Source of the DNA: Neolewinella aquimaris
GTDB taxonomy: Bacteria; Bacteroidota; Bacteroidia; Chitinophagales; Saprospiraceae
NCBI RefSeq assembly: GCF_014197245.1
Contig: NZ_JACIFF010000002.1
Location: 58,250 to 122,249 of the forward strand
Reading direction: 5' to 3'
Length of the DNA: 64,000 bases
The notes under the pieces were generated by a model. The model did not search any database. It was not told where the DNA came from and saw nothing but the letters and a program-made list of their open reading frames with translations. Shown here piece by piece: positions 9,026 through 16,677 of this stretch. Position 1 is the first letter of the stretch. Every line of letters begins with the position of its first letter. The translations under genes were made by a program, and so were the position numbers.

Positions 9026-9782
9026 GCTCAACGTCGGCGGGGGTGGTGAATAGTCCTTCCCCCTGGCGGTCGTCGGTTACTTCCAGCCGCATCGTGTTAG
9101 CGAGCTCACGGGCTAGTTTGCCCAGTTCGAGTGCGTAGGGAATGCTATAGCCCTGGGCCGCGTAGTGATCGACGATCCCGACGCGGATGCACTCTACCGG
9201 ATCGAAGCGCATGAGAAGTTCACGTACCCGGTGGTTGCGGTTAAAGGGAATGTTGCGATCCCGCAGTTTGGCCCGAAGCTCGTCTACGGTGATCTTAACC
9301 ACGTTATCGACGCGGTATCGGTTCCAGTAATCTGCCGAACCGGTGCGGCGGGTATACTGCTTCAGGTGACGCTCTTCGGCGGCGGCCTGACAACTGAAGC
9401 GGGTCATGGCTTTGGTCTGTTCCAGTAATTCCATGGTTTGCTCCGCCGTAAGCTGTACGTGCTCGGGATATACTTGCTCTTCCTTGCTCAACTTGGTAGC
9501 GATGGCCTGCTTCACCTTCGACTTGGTAGCCAGGGCGACCAGCCGGGCCAACTCAAGATTGAAGTAATACTCGTGGACTACATCGGTTTTCGTATTCGTG
9601 GAACGGGCATAGTCCTGCATTCCGACGGGTTTCCGGATACCGTCAGCAAACTGATACACGTCCTTGATCCAAACCCGCACATTGGCCTGGTAGTGGTGAT
9701 CGGCGAGGCCCAGCGCGCGGTGCAGCTCGGAAGCCTTGACGACTCGTGTTCCTTTTTTACTTACCCTGATTGTGAGGTCCAT
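8994..9782 (-). CDS. AntA/AntB-type antirepressor-like protein
   Basis: 262 residues. The N-terminal 100 residues (VVKASELHRALGL, then WIKDVYQF, then EYYFNLELARLVAL) follow the layout of phage AntA/AntB antirepressor domains. The rest is helical and charged (about residues 110-250), with one weak helix-extended-helix-like segment (ITVDELRAKLRDRNIPF). The ATG at 9782 is preferred over the ATG at 9809 because a perfect TAAATTTG -7 box on this strand (9807-9814) overlaps the upstream candidate. No phage genes are nearby, so this is either a prophage relic or a domesticated regulator. The function call is by motif layout only. Confidence 0.5.
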   Translation of the reverse strand: MDLTIRVSKKGTRVVKASELHRALGLADHHYQANVRVWIKDVYQFADGIRKPVGMQDYARSTNTKTDVVHEYYFNLELARLVALATKSKVKQAIATKLSKEEQVYPEHVQLTAEQTMELLEQTKAMTRFSCQAAAEERHLKQYTRRTGSADYWNRYRVDNVVKITVDELRAKLRDRNIPFNRNHRVRELLMRFDPVECIRVGIVDHYAAQGYSIPYALELGKLARELANTMRLEVTDDRQGEGLFTTPADVELIRQLQRAAA

Positions 9783-9806
9783 GTTTGAAACCTGATGATG
9801 ATGCAA

Positions 9807-9814
9807 CAAATTTA
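9807..9814 (-). promoter_or_regulatory. Bacteroidota -7 box TAAATTTG
   Basis: Perfect TAnnTTTG on the minus strand, inside a conspicuously AT-rich 200-bp block (about 9800-10000). A CTTG lies 20 bp upstream as a weak -33 element. It predicts transcription starting near 9801 and supports the antirepressor-like start at 9782. Confidence 0.6.
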
Positions 9815-10031
9815 CTGCTTGTTGGAATACAAAACAAGTTTAAAACAAATTATTTGTAATTATTTTGCTAAATATGGTCCTGCATTTGCTGTTTACCAGA
9901 CAATTAACTCCACCATAGTAGCAAATAGGTTACACCTACTGCCACTCCACGACTGTCCTTGCCCGCCGAACGTGTGTTATAAACAGGATGGTTTGTTGTT
10001 ATAGGCTTATCTTCGTAGAAATTCAATTCCC

Positions 10032-10466
10032 GTGTTCCGGACATTATTTAAGCTTGGCCTGCTGTTGGTGATCGGTCTCGTTGCCTACAACTACTTCTAC
10101 GGTACACCCGAGGAGCGGGAGCAGAGTCGCGCGATCGTAGACAAGGCCCGCGACCTCGGCAAGGACGCCTGGGACCTGCTCCGAAGCGAACGGGAGAAAG
10201 TCAGTGACGGCAAGTACGATGAGGCGCTGAGTCGACTGGAATCCCTCTATACGGACCTTAAGGGGTCGGCGGCAAAGCTGAATAACACGGACCTGGACCG
10301 AGAAATATCCCGGCTGGACGACCGCCGACGGGCCCTCGTCGATGCGCTGAACGACGACAATGAACTAAGCCGCAGTGCCCGACGTAAACTCGAAGAACTG
10401 ACCGCCGACACCGAAGCGCTCATGCATGAAATGGAAGCGAAAAGCCAACCGGCGGCCCCCTACTGA
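10032..10466 (+). CDS. Small membrane-anchored coiled-coil protein
   Basis: 144 residues with a GTG start. One N-terminal membrane helix (about residues 6-24) is followed by a highly charged helical domain with heptad-like Leu spacing (SRLESLYTDLKGSAAKL, EISRLDDRRRALVDAL), so a cytoplasmic or periplasmic coiled coil anchored to the inner membrane. No known domain recognised. A TATCTTCG box (10008-10015) lies just upstream. Its 3' end overlaps the annotated dinB start by 41 bp, or abuts it by 1 nt if dinB starts at CTG 10468, so the two genes are translationally coupled. Confidence 0.75.
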   Translation: MFRTLFKLGLLLVIGLVAYNYFYGTPEEREQSRAIVDKARDLGKDAWDLLRSEREKVSDGKYDEALSRLESLYTDLKGSAAKLNNTDLDREISRLDDRRRALVDALNDDNELSRSARRKLEELTADTEALMHEMEAKSQPAAPY

Positions 10467-11538
10467 ACTGAGAAAGATCATCCACATCGATATGGATGCC
10501 TTCTTCGCGAGCGTAGAGCAGCGGGATAATCCGGAACTCCGCGGTAAGCCCATTGCCGTGGGTGGCAGTAAAATGCGGGGAGTGGTAGCCGCGGCAAGTT
10601 ACGAGGCCCGGGTGTTTGGCGTACGTTCGGCCATGCCCAGTGTAACGGCTAAGCGGCTCTGCCCCGACTTGATTTTCGTCAAATCGAGCTTCGATAAGTA
10701 CCGGGAAGTATCGGATCAGATCCGGGAAATCTTCTACTCCTATACGGACCTGGTCGAACCCCTGAGCCTCGACGAAGCCTACCTCGACGTCACGGAAACC
10801 AAGCGTGGCCCCGCCTCCGCCACCCTGGTCGCCCAGGCCATCCGCCAGGAAATTTTCGAAGCAACCCAGTTAACCGCATCGGCGGGAGTAAGCTTCAATA
10901 AATTCCTCGCCAAGGTCGCCAGCGATATCAATAAACCCAATGGCCTGAAGGTAATCATGCCCGATGATGCCCCGGCCTTTCTCGCCGCGCTACCGGTAGA
11001 AGACTTTCACGGCATCGGCAAGGTCACGGCCGCGCGTATGCACAAAATGGGCTACCGAAGTGGTGCCGATTTGCTTACACTATCGGAAGTGGAAATGGCC
11101 CAACGGTTCGGAAAGGTCGGCCGGCACTACTACCGTATCGTCAGGGCACTCGACGACCGTCCGGTGAACCCAAACCGGAACCGCAAGAGCGTCGGAGCGG
11201 AACGTACCTACAGCGAAGACGTCACTGCCCTCTCGGAAATGAAGGACAAACTGGACTGGCTGGCGGAAAAGGTCTTCGACTATCTCGTGGAACGCGACAA
11301 CTTCGGCCGCACGGTCACCCTGAAAATGAAAAGCCCGGAGTTCGTCATCCACACCCGGAGCCGCAGCTTCAACGGAGAAATCAGGAAACTAGTCGACCTG
11401 AAGGAAATCGCCCACCAGCTCCTAACGGAAAATATCGACGACGTACCGGTTGTCCGCCTACTCGGCCTTAGCGTCAGCAATCTGGAACGGGAGGGGGGTG
11501 AGGGGCTGCAGTTGCTGTTACCCTTTGAGGAGGAGTGA
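10426..11538 (+). CDS. dinB: DNA polymerase IV (Y family)
   Basis: Error-prone translesion polymerase, 370 residues from the ATG. Catalytic carboxylates: Asp22 in HIDMDAFFASVE and Asp116-Glu117 in LSLDEAYLDV; Phe27 is in the steric-gate position. Little-finger residues extend to the end, and QLLLPFEEE resembles a C-terminal beta-clamp-binding peptide. Family members usually begin within two residues of RKIIHID, so the first 14 residues here are atypical; the CTG codon at 10468, 1 nt after the upstream stop, is an alternative start giving 356 residues. It ends just before a long hairpin shared with the convergent methyltransferase. Confidence 0.94.
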   Translation: MKWKRKANRRPPTELRKIIHIDMDAFFASVEQRDNPELRGKPIAVGGSKMRGVVAAASYEARVFGVRSAMPSVTAKRLCPDLIFVKSSFDKYREVSDQIREIFYSYTDLVEPLSLDEAYLDVTETKRGPASATLVAQAIRQEIFEATQLTASAGVSFNKFLAKVASDINKPNGLKVIMPDDAPAFLAALPVEDFHGIGKVTAARMHKMGYRSGADLLTLSEVEMAQRFGKVGRHYYRIVRALDDRPVNPNRNRKSVGAERTYSEDVTALSEMKDKLDWLAEKVFDYLVERDNFGRTVTLKMKSPEFVIHTRSRSFNGEIRKLVDLKEIAHQLLTENIDDVPVVRLLGLSVSNLEREGGEGLQLLLPFEEE

Positions 11539-11547
11539 GGTGTCGGG

Positions 11548-11605
11548 TTGTTGAGTTGGTGAGTTAATGCAATATCATCATCCAATTAATTCAACAACTC
11601 AACAA
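11548..11605. terminator. Long imperfect hairpin between convergent genes
   Basis: Arms 11548-11568 (TTGTTGAGTT then GGTGAGTTAAT) and 11585-11605 (ATTAATTCAACAACTCAACAA read on the plus strand) pair over about 21 bp with two mismatches and a 16-nt loop. Its place between the 3' ends of dinB and the methyltransferase gene suggests a bidirectional transcription barrier. It lacks the GC-rich stem of a classical terminator. Confidence 0.5.
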
Positions 11606-11660
11606 TCCAACATCTCAACAACCCATCAACTCAACAATCCAAACACCCAACAACTAACCC
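11585..11660. repeat. Degenerate CAAC/CAACTC low-complexity repeat
   Basis: Almost pure A/C/T plus strand built from CAACAACTC-like words. The 14-mer CAACTCAACAATCC occurs twice exactly, at 11595-11608 and 11627-11640. Non-coding spacer downstream of the methyltransferase gene. Confidence 0.6.
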
Positions 11661-11661
11661 C

Positions 11662-12486
11662 TTAATCATTCATCTTCTGGAACATCAAAATCCCCCAGTC
11701 CAGACAGCCATCTTCGGCCAGGCGGATGAAGTTCTTGTAGGTTGAAATGCGGTCGTCAACGAAGCGTTTGCTGCTCTGCTCCACCAGCTTTTCCTTGTTG
11801 GCCTGCAGGGTGTAGAGGACTTTGGTGTAGTGGTGTACGAGCTGGTCGGATAGCTCTATGCTGTAGATTTGCTGGAGGAATCCGCGTTTTGCGTCGCTGC
11901 CGTACTGTTCTTCGGTGATCAGTTCTTCGAGGGGGAGTTTCTTGATGAGCTTTTCGGCTTCGGGCTCCTCACATACTTCACTGCGCATGAGGGCGCTGAT
12001 GATGAGTCGGCCTTCCGGTTTCAAGACGCGGTGGATGGCACGGAACGTCTCGCGCTTTTTCCCGGTAAGACTGAAGGCGTCCTGGGCGATTACGAAGTCG
12101 AAAAAGTCGGGATCGTACGGCATATATTCCACGAAACCCTTGCTGACCTTTACCTTTTTGCTCAGTTCGAGTTCTTCAATCTTGCGTTCGTTGTATTCGT
12201 TCTGCTTCTCGTCGTCGTTGAGGCACCAGACCTTGCAGCCGTATTTTTCGGCGATGTAGCGGGCCGCGCCACCGAAGCCCGATTGCACCACCAGCACCTT
12301 GGAGGCGCGCTTGATGCGGGGCAGCAACTTGAGCATACGGTCGGTCGTCTTCCGGTTGGCTTCGTACAGGCTCAGGCTCTTGGGGCGATAAATTCCGATG
12401 TGCAAATCGTCACCCCCCCACACATTATGGTAAATGTGTTGGCCTTTTTTCTCTTCGACGAATAGGGGGTTGGGATTGTTAGACAT
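11662..12486 (-). CDS. Class I SAM-dependent methyltransferase
   Basis: 274-residue cytoplasmic methyltransferase. Motif I reads VLVVQSGFGGAARYIA (about residues 62-77), where GFGG replaces the usual GxGxG core; the acidic ribose-binding residue lies in VWCLNDDEKQ; post-I/II VIAQDAFSL and motif III VLKPEGRLIIS are present. The overall pattern resembles methyltransferase type 11 enzymes that act on small molecules such as sarcosine/dimethylglycine or sterol-like acceptors. The acceptor cannot be assigned. Transcribed alone. Confidence 0.8.
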   Translation of the reverse strand: MSNNPNPLFVEEKKGQHIYHNVWGGDDLHIGIYRPKSLSLYEANRKTTDRMLKLLPRIKRASKVLVVQSGFGGAARYIAEKYGCKVWCLNDDEKQNEYNERKIEELELSKKVKVSKGFVEYMPYDPDFFDFVIAQDAFSLTGKKRETFRAIHRVLKPEGRLIISALMRSEVCEEPEAEKLIKKLPLEELITEEQYGSDAKRGFLQQIYSIELSDQLVHHYTKVLYTLQANKEKLVEQSSKRFVDDRISTYKNFIRLAEDGCLDWGILMFQKMND

Positions 12487-12549
12487 AGGTATGGTTTACC
12501 TAATTCAACCGGAAAACACCCACATTGTTCGCAATTTGATTATGAATTG

Positions 12550-12912
12550 CTAGTCCCGTTTCGTCAATTCTTGTTGCCAGGTGCGCACCTCTCCGAGTCG
12601 AAATCGAACGGGGAAACGGGTGGCTTCCTCGATGTGCAGCTCAAATCGGCAGAAAAAAGCTAGGTACGGCTTCGCCGAAGCAAAATCAAAGCGGGGAGCA
12701 TTACTGTCGATCGCAAAAGCGGCGGGGTCGCGGGTGCCGGGCAAACTAGGCGAAAGCAAGGTCTTCGGGTCATCCACCAGCAGCAAGGGTCGGACCAGAA
12801 GCACCGGCTCTGTTTCTATATTCATTGCACCTGCGGCCCCGCCCACCCGGAGCTGTGCGGTAGCCAAAGACGAGACGTACAACAGCAAAAAAAGAAGCAG
12901 TACGCGCATCAT
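12550..12912 (-). CDS. Small exported protein of unknown function
   Basis: 120 residues beginning with a strong signal peptide (MMRVLLLFLLLYVSSLATAQ). The mature part is about 100 residues with no Cys and no recognised domain. The start codon overlaps the end of the upstream VWA gene by 4 bp, so it is translationally coupled to it and probably co-transcribed. Expected location: periplasm or cell surface. Confidence 0.75.
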   Translation of the reverse strand: MMRVLLLFLLLYVSSLATAQLRVGGAAGAMNIETEPVLLVRPLLLVDDPKTLLSPSLPGTRDPAAFAIDSNAPRFDFASAKPYLAFFCRFELHIEEATRFPVRFRLGEVRTWQQELTKRD

Positions 12913-14003
12913 TTTTTCTTGTTGCGCTTGTAGTCGCGGAAGACGAAATCGCCGAGGCCCTTGAGGCCGCTGTAGTAAGCTTTGCCGCCGTTGGTTTCGG
13001 TAAAACTTTGGACGAACTGGACAAGGTAGGGGTCGCGGGCGATCATAAAAGTGGTGACGGGGATGCTAATTTTGCGGAGGCGGGCGGCGAGATTGAGCGT
13101 GCGGTTGACGATGGTGCGGTCAAGGCCCATGCTGTTTTTGATGTAGCGCTTACCGCGTTTGATGCAGGTGGGCTTGCCGTCGGTGATCATGAAGATCTGC
13201 TTATTGGGGTTGCGACGGCGGCGGAGGATGTCCATGGCGAGCTCGAGCCCGGCTACGGTGTTCGTATGGTAGGGGCCGACCTGGAGGTACGGAAGGTCCT
13301 TGATTTCGACCGGCCAGGCGTCGTTGCCGAAGACGATGATGTCGAGGGTGTCCTTGGGGAAGCGAGTGGTGATGTACTCGCTCAGGGCCATGGCGACCTT
13401 TTTGGCCGGGGTAATGCGGTCCTCGCCGTAGAGGATCATCGAGTGGCTGATGTCGATCATCAACACCGTCGACATTTGGGCCTGGTAGTGGGTTTCGTAG
13501 ACTTCTAGGTCGTCGGTCGTGAGGCGGAATTCATCAATGCCGTTGTTGATCTGGGCGTTGCGGAGGCTTTCGCTGACGGCCATTTTATCGAGGGCGTCGC
13601 CGAATTCGAAGGGGCGGCGTTCGCTAGTGGTTTCGTCACCGCGACCGCTGTAGCGGGTGGAGTGATTGCCGCGTTTGGTCTTTTTGATCTCGCCGAAAAT
13701 GTCCTTCAGGGCCTTCTGGCGGAGTTCGCCCTCCATCTTGGCGGTGGGGACGTAGCCGGGCTTGCCGTTGCCGTCGCCGGGTTCGATGTAGTTTTTATCG
13801 ATCAGTTCCTGGATGAAGTCGCCGATGCTGTAGTTGTCGTCGGTGAGTTCGTACTGGCGATCGAGGTTGGTGAGCCACTGCAGGGCTTCGCCGACGTTGC
13901 CGGAGGTATGGGTGAGGAGTTCCTGAAAGAGTTTGAGGAGCTTTTCGAAGGGGGTTTCGTCGCCCTGTCCCGCGATGTAGTTTGAGAATTTCCAGCCGAT
14001 CAT
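12909..14003 (-). CDS. VWA-domain protein
   Basis: 364 residues with no signal peptide or membrane segment. The C-terminal half is a von Willebrand factor A domain: the MIDAS motif appears as DISHS near residue 186, a conserved Thr near TNTVAG, and MITDG near residue 272. The N-terminal half is helical and highly charged. The architecture fits cytoplasmic VWA proteins that work with MoxR-type AAA ATPases, but no such ATPase is in the window. It is coupled to the 120-residue exported protein. Upstream it faces the REP/RAYT locus. Confidence 0.85.
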   Translation of the reverse strand: MIGWKFSNYIAGQGDETPFEKLLKLFQELLTHTSGNVGEALQWLTNLDRQYELTDDNYSIGDFIQELIDKNYIEPGDGNGKPGYVPTAKMEGELRQKALKDIFGEIKKTKRGNHSTRYSGRGDETTSERRPFEFGDALDKMAVSESLRNAQINNGIDEFRLTTDDLEVYETHYQAQMSTVLMIDISHSMILYGEDRITPAKKVAMALSEYITTRFPKDTLDIIVFGNDAWPVEIKDLPYLQVGPYHTNTVAGLELAMDILRRRRNPNKQIFMITDGKPTCIKRGKRYIKNSMGLDRTIVNRTLNLAARLRKISIPVTTFMIARDPYLVQFVQSFTETNGGKAYYSGLKGLGDFVFRDYKRNKKK

Positions 14004-14058
14004 ACTGGGGGAACAGGTGGGGGTGGGGATGGTTTTGGAGAAAGCGGTGGGTGAAGCG

Positions 14059-14160
14059 GTCGGACCACTATAGCCGTCGGACCACTATAGCCGTCGGACC
14101 GCTATAGCCGTCGGACGGGGTGACCCCGTCGGTAAATTCAATTGGTGGACGGGGTATAGG
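14059..14160. repeat. REP-type cluster upstream of RAYT: three 17-bp tandem units plus hairpin
   Basis: Three tandem 17-bp units of the form GTCGGACCxCTATAGCC at 14059-14075, 14076-14092 and 14093-14109, then a palindrome GACGGGG-TGA-CCCCGTC at 14114-14130 and a partial second hairpin arm at 14148-14154. The 34-bp segment 14121-14154 recurs with three mismatches downstream of the transposase gene. These are the expected substrates of the adjacent REP-associated tyrosine transposase. Confidence 0.85.
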
Positions 14161-14240
14161 TGATCCTGTTAAATTCTGCCAAAACCAAAATTTTAACATT
14201 ATTCCACCCCCAGTAGAGTGGTGAGCTATTTCTTGCGGCC

Positions 14241-14894
14241 ATGTACGAATCCAATACCATTTATCACGTCTACAACCAAAGCATTAATTATGAAATCCTC
14301 TTTCGATCGGATGGAAATTACCGATACTTCATGGAAAAAGTACGGAAGCACATCTGCCCGTACGCTGATATCCTGGCCTTCTGTTTGATGCCCGATCACT
14401 TCCATTTTTTACTTAAACCGAAGGTGATCGGCTGCGAAGAGAGCACGAGTGGTCGCTACCTCAACAATAGCGAAGTCCCTTCAGGCATAGTGTTTCAACA
14501 AAACCTAAGTAATGGGATCAAAACCGCGTTGAGCAGCTATACCCAAGCTTACAATCGGATGTATAGCCGCCGTGGCTCTCTATTTAAAGCTAAAACCAAA
14601 GCGAAACCAGGGTACCACAACTTCTTCCCAGATGCGGCAGCACTCGAAGGAGTCGAACCCTTTACGCGATTTATTCCCTATCTGAAGGTTTGCTTCTTCT
14701 ACATTCACGATAACCCGGTAAAGGCCAAACATGTGAACTTCGCAGAGGAATGGGAGTTTTCGTCCGCATTGGATTACGCGGGTTACCGGGATAGCGGCAT
14801 TTGCAATTTTGCGGCGACTGAACAGCTGCTTGGTATTACGAGGCAGAAACTTGGGGGACTGACTGATTCGGCCGGTTTAGCGCCAACGGGATGA
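14241..14894 (+). CDS. REP-associated tyrosine transposase (RAYT, Y1/TnpA_REP family)
   Basis: 217-residue HUH-type single-stranded DNA nuclease expected to cut and move REP palindromes. Seen: the HUH motif in LMPDHFHFLLKP (His53, His55) and a helix with candidate nucleophile tyrosines Tyr100, Tyr104 and Tyr108 in SYTQAYNRMYSRRGSLFKAK. The N-terminus IYHVYNQS is typical. REP-like palindromes and 17-bp tandem repeats lie on both sides, and the stop codon TGA is the loop trinucleotide of a REP-like hairpin, so the 3' end of the gene is part of the repeat. The gene looks richer in A/T than its neighbours, consistent with acquisition. No inverted-repeat IS ends were found. Confidence 0.92.
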   Translation: MYESNTIYHVYNQSINYEILFRSDGNYRYFMEKVRKHICPYADILAFCLMPDHFHFLLKPKVIGCEESTSGRYLNNSEVPSGIVFQQNLSNGIKTALSSYTQAYNRMYSRRGSLFKAKTKAKPGYHNFFPDAAALEGVEPFTRFIPYLKVCFFYIHDNPVKAKHVNFAEEWEFSSALDYAGYRDSGICNFAATEQLLGITRQKLGGLTDSAGLAPTG

Positions 14895-14958
14895 CCCCGT
14901 CGGTAGATTCAATTGCCGGACGGGGTGACCCCGTCCGACCGCTTAAGCCGTCCGACCG
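14885..14958. repeat. REP-type cluster downstream of RAYT
   Basis: It holds 14892-14925, a 34-bp copy (three mismatches) of the upstream 14121-14154 segment; the palindrome GACGGGG-TGA-CCCCGTC at 14919-14935; and 17-bp units GTCCGACCGCTTAAGCC (14933-14949) plus a degraded second unit. It overlaps the last codons of the transposase gene and ends close to the 3' end of hemD. Confidence 0.85.
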
Positions 14959-14969
14959 GTATTCCCCCC

Positions 14970-15602
14970 CTACCCCAGCAACCCCACCAGCCCCGCCTCA
15001 CTCGCCTCCTCCGGCCACCGGCAATCCACCCCGCGACGCAGCAACTCCGCACCAGTGCTCGGGCCAATGGCAAAGACCCGCGCACCCGGCCGCAGGGGCC
15101 AGTGATCGAGGTAAGCCGCGACGTTGAGCGGACTGGTAAAAATGTACGTATCCGCGTCGATTGCTGCCGCCGGGGGATTCGGGCGGTTGTCGTAGCACAC
15201 CGCGTCCAGCACCTCGATGCGGTCTTGGAGGGAGCGCTGGATACTGAGCCTGGACTGCCCGGCCCGGGGAAAAAACACCCGTAAGCCCTCCCCCACCACG
15301 AGAAAATCTTCCGCTACGCGGTCCGGATGGCCGTTGCCGCAAAAGTCGACCCGGCCGCAGGCTTTCAGCAGGGCTGCCGCAGTGCTGGTCCCGATGGCAG
15401 CGACCCGCACGTCCGGTGGAATGTCGCCGGCAAACTGTACGGCACGTTTGCTGTAGAAAAACCACCAGTCGGCCCGCTGGGGAGCGGTAAAGGCTACCGG
15501 AGCGAAAGTGAGTAGCGACCGCCCCACGATCTCCTGACCCCGATCGGTGGCCCAGCGCAGCAAGGGGCTATCGGGTGCAAGGCGGCGGCTGATGAAGATC
15601 AT
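14970..15602 (-). CDS. hemD: Uroporphyrinogen-III synthase
   Basis: Closes hydroxymethylbilane to uroporphyrinogen III in heme/siroheme synthesis. 210 residues, slightly short for the family. Weakly conserved as expected; recognisable pieces are FISRRL at the start, AAIGTSTAAAL, the YDNRPNP bridge, TSPLNVAAYLDHW and FAIGPSTGAELLRRG near the end. Other heme genes are not nearby. It starts 2 bp after the stop of the NYN gene, so the two are one operon. Confidence 0.85.
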   Translation of the reverse strand: MIFISRRLAPDSPLLRWATDRGQEIVGRSLLTFAPVAFTAPQRADWWFFYSKRAVQFAGDIPPDVRVAAIGTSTAAALLKACGRVDFCGNGHPDRVAEDFLVVGEGLRVFFPRAGQSRLSIQRSLQDRIEVLDAVCYDNRPNPPAAAIDADTYIFTSPLNVAAYLDHWPLRPGARVFAIGPSTGAELLRRGVDCRWPEEASEAGLVGLLG

Positions 15603-15604
15603 GG

Positions 15605-16561
15605 TTACTCCTGTTCGGAAGCCTCTTCTTCGAGTTCTCCCAGAAAGTAAACCTCCTGGGCGACGAGCTTGCCTTTATCGCTGTGGGTGAGCATGAATTC
15701 CACCGGATCACCCTCCATAAGGTCCTCGAAGCGGACGTTCTTGACGTTGGTGTGGTGAAAGAAGAGATTGTTGGGCGGGTAAACGATGAAGCCGTATCCC
15801 CCCTTCAGGCTGAAGATCTCACTTTCCATCATCTCCCCGATCTGGCCGTCAATGGGTTCTTCGAGCACGACCTTGTCGGTTTTCGCTTCGGGGACCGGCG
15901 CCTCCTTTTTCTTTTCCGAGACAAAGAGGTCATCCACCAGTCGCGACTCGATTTCGGAAGAGGGGTGATCGATGATGTCCGACATCATAAGCGGGTAGCT
16001 GGCCTCTCGCAGGAGATCCTGACTGGTGCGGGTAACCATGCCACTTCCGCTGTCGGTGGTAAATTCAAAATCCCACCCGACGACCATCACGCGGCTGCCC
16101 AGGGAGCTGAGCTTCCTTACGAGCGGTACGTAGTCTCCGTCACTGGCAATGAGCACCACTACATCGAATTTCCGCAGCACCGTCTGCTCGTACGCCTCGA
16201 GTGCGTACCACACGTCGATACCTTTCTCGTGCCGCCGACCGCTGTTGGTACGGAGGGGAGAATAGTGGGTCGTAATGCCGCTGGACATCAGTATGTCGTC
16301 GAATACCCGGTCGTAGTAGAGCGCGTTGCCCCGCTGCTGGGCTTCGGTCGCATTGAGTCGGCCCCGAAAGTAGTGGCTGTCCACGATCTTGGCCCGACTC
16401 AGGGGCACGCCCTCCTCGCGGGCCACCCGCGCTTCGATGAATTGGTGCAGTCCGGTGATGCTGAGTCGCCGACGCTGCGGGTGATCGTAATTGTAGTAAT
16501 TGCTGACGTGCAGGAAGTAATTGCCGTCGTAAAAGACCCCTATTTTCGTGAGTTGTGGCAT
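15605..16561 (-). CDS. NYN-domain (LabA/DUF88-type) protein with C-terminal cold-shock-like domain
   Basis: 318 residues. The N-terminal PIN-like NYN domain (about residues 1-175) has VFYDGNYF with an acidic metal ligand and VVLIASDGDYVPLVRKL, the conserved SDGD region. After a charged linker, a C-terminal segment (about residues 245-310: GYGFIVYPPNNLFFHHTNV) matches a cold-shock/OB RNA-binding fold. Together this suggests an RNA-targeting nuclease or RNA-processing factor. It has its own perfect -7 box (16585-16592) and leads an operon with hemD. Confidence 0.87.
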   Translation of the reverse strand: MPQLTKIGVFYDGNYFLHVSNYYNYDHPQRRRLSITGLHQFIEARVAREEGVPLSRAKIVDSHYFRGRLNATEAQQRGNALYYDRVFDDILMSSGITTHYSPLRTNSGRRHEKGIDVWYALEAYEQTVLRKFDVVVLIASDGDYVPLVRKLSSLGSRVMVVGWDFEFTTDSGSGMVTRTSQDLLREASYPLMMSDIIDHPSSEIESRLVDDLFVSEKKKEAPVPEAKTDKVVLEEPIDGQIGEMMESEIFSLKGGYGFIVYPPNNLFFHHTNVKNVRFEDLMEGDPVEFMLTHSDKGKLVAQEVYFLGELEEEASEQE

Positions 16562-16584
16562 TTGCTATGTGGTATTCTATTCGG

Positions 16585-16592
16585 CAAACTTA
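16585..16592 (-). promoter_or_regulatory. -7 box TAAGTTTG for the NYN-hemD operon
   Basis: Perfect TAnnTTTG on the minus strand, 23 bp upstream of the NYN start codon. The predicted 5' leader is under 20 nt. Confidence 0.6.
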
Positions 16593-16636
16593 CGCTCGCT
16601 GGGGGAACCTCTCCGTCCGGCACCCGCACCAATGAG

Positions 16637-16672
16637 AAAGCCCCATCCACGCTAAGCGCGGACGGGGCTTCA
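16637..16672 (-). terminator. Rho-independent terminator of tRNA-Lys
   Basis: On the minus strand AAGCCCC and neighbours pair with GGGGCTT across a 3-nt TTA loop (stem about 15 bp with few mismatches), followed by TTCTC. It lies directly 3' of tRNA-Lys. Confidence 0.7.
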
Positions 16673-16677
16673 AACCG

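Noticed and set aside
14059-14109. 17-bp tandem repeats considered as a CRISPR array
   Set aside because: Units are contiguous with no spacers and there are no cas genes; they belong to the REP/RAYT locus.
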